The notes below the pieces were generated by a model, which worked only from the letters and a program-made list of their open reading frames with translations, made no database searches and was not told the origin of the DNA. 64,000 bases of DNA, from contig CAVWOM010000011.1 in assembly GCA_963756575.1 (NCBI GenBank), forward strand, positions 186,001-250,000. The letters are read 5' to 3'. Made by a program: the position numbers and the translations under genes. Shown in pieces: positions 63,994-64,000 of this stretch (positions are counted from its first letter, which is position 1; the number at the start of each line of letters is the position of its first letter). The stretch comes from Palsa-504 sp963756575. GTDB lineage: Bacteria > Actinomycetota > Actinomycetes > Streptosporangiales > Streptosporangiaceae.

Positions 63994-64000
63994 CTCTAGA

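Noticed and set aside
1..64000. CRISPR arrays, tRNA and rRNA genes
   Set aside because: No regularly spaced repeats, cloverleaf-like segments with CCA-type ends or rRNA-like conserved stretches were noticed; a covariance-model scan was not possible.

Overview
The window reads as chromosomal DNA of a high-GC soil actinomycete. Codon third positions are overwhelmingly G/C, and the families are typical of filamentous actinobacteria: DUF222/HNH relic, XRE-DUF5753 plus DUF397 pairs, RsbW-like ATPases, ECF sigma with a SnoaL tail, G1 peptidase, DrrAB-type exporters, HelR. I cannot name the genus. No rRNA, tRNA or CRISPR array was seen.

Layout. 0-4 kb: cut-off alpha/beta hydrolase, frameshifted RibD/DHFR-like reductase with divergent HxlR regulator, lipoprotein, and relics (SnoaL-like, DUF222/HNH). 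4-9 kb: TetR-controlled DrrAB-type exporter and a 1003-residue HelR-like helicase with an extra nucleotidyltransferase-like C-terminus. 9-13 kb: truncated PadR and GntR genes meeting at a recombination-type junction, then a two-component system. 13-20 kb: LLM oxidoreductase, SDR/TetR pair, degenerate serine hydrolase, RlmA-like methyltransferase, HxlR/NmrA pair, P-loop kinase. 20-25 kb: MerR-controlled second DrrAB-type exporter and several relics. 25-31 kb: ECF sigma/YCII/MFS efflux cluster and an MFS gene running in frame into a VWA domain. 31-36 kb: frameshifted glycosidase-like gene beside a 44-bp palindrome, vapBC-type toxin-antitoxin pair, GntR/beta-propeller pair, ruined molybdopterin oxidoreductase, secreted G1 peptidase. 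36-43.5 kb: HAD phosphatase and aminoglycoside-phosphotransferase-fold kinase, large secreted glycosidase, frameshifted HELLH metallopeptidase, SDR-DUF2867 protein. 43.5-50.5 kb: RsbW-like/XRE/DUF397 cluster, choline-kinase-like phosphotransferase, a frameshifted ScoMcrA-like phosphorothioate-DNA nuclease, a second RsbW-like/XRE cluster and a pterin dehydratase.

The most interesting segment is 50.9-63.1 kb, a translationally coupled defence-type operon: small ORF, cytosine-C5 DNA methyltransferase, AAA ATPase with a Cys cluster, an unrecognised protein, a ~1650-codon HerA/FtsK-type ATPase, and an HNH endonuclease, with a GIY-YIG-like protein facing it at the right edge. The ATPase/unknown/giant HerA order resembles DptF-DptG-DptH of phosphorothioate-linked restriction, but no dnd sulfur-modification gene is present; a 5-methylcytosine methyltransferase sits in the modification slot. 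An IS3-family element interrupts the first ATPase, and many small frameshifts break the two ATPases and the middle gene, so the copy looks dead unless the indels are assembly errors. The HNH and GIY-YIG genes are intact.

A window-wide theme is gene decay: at least fifteen genes are frameshifted, internally deleted or reduced to terminal fragments. Several breaks fit loss of a single base, so read-level checking matters before treating each as biology.
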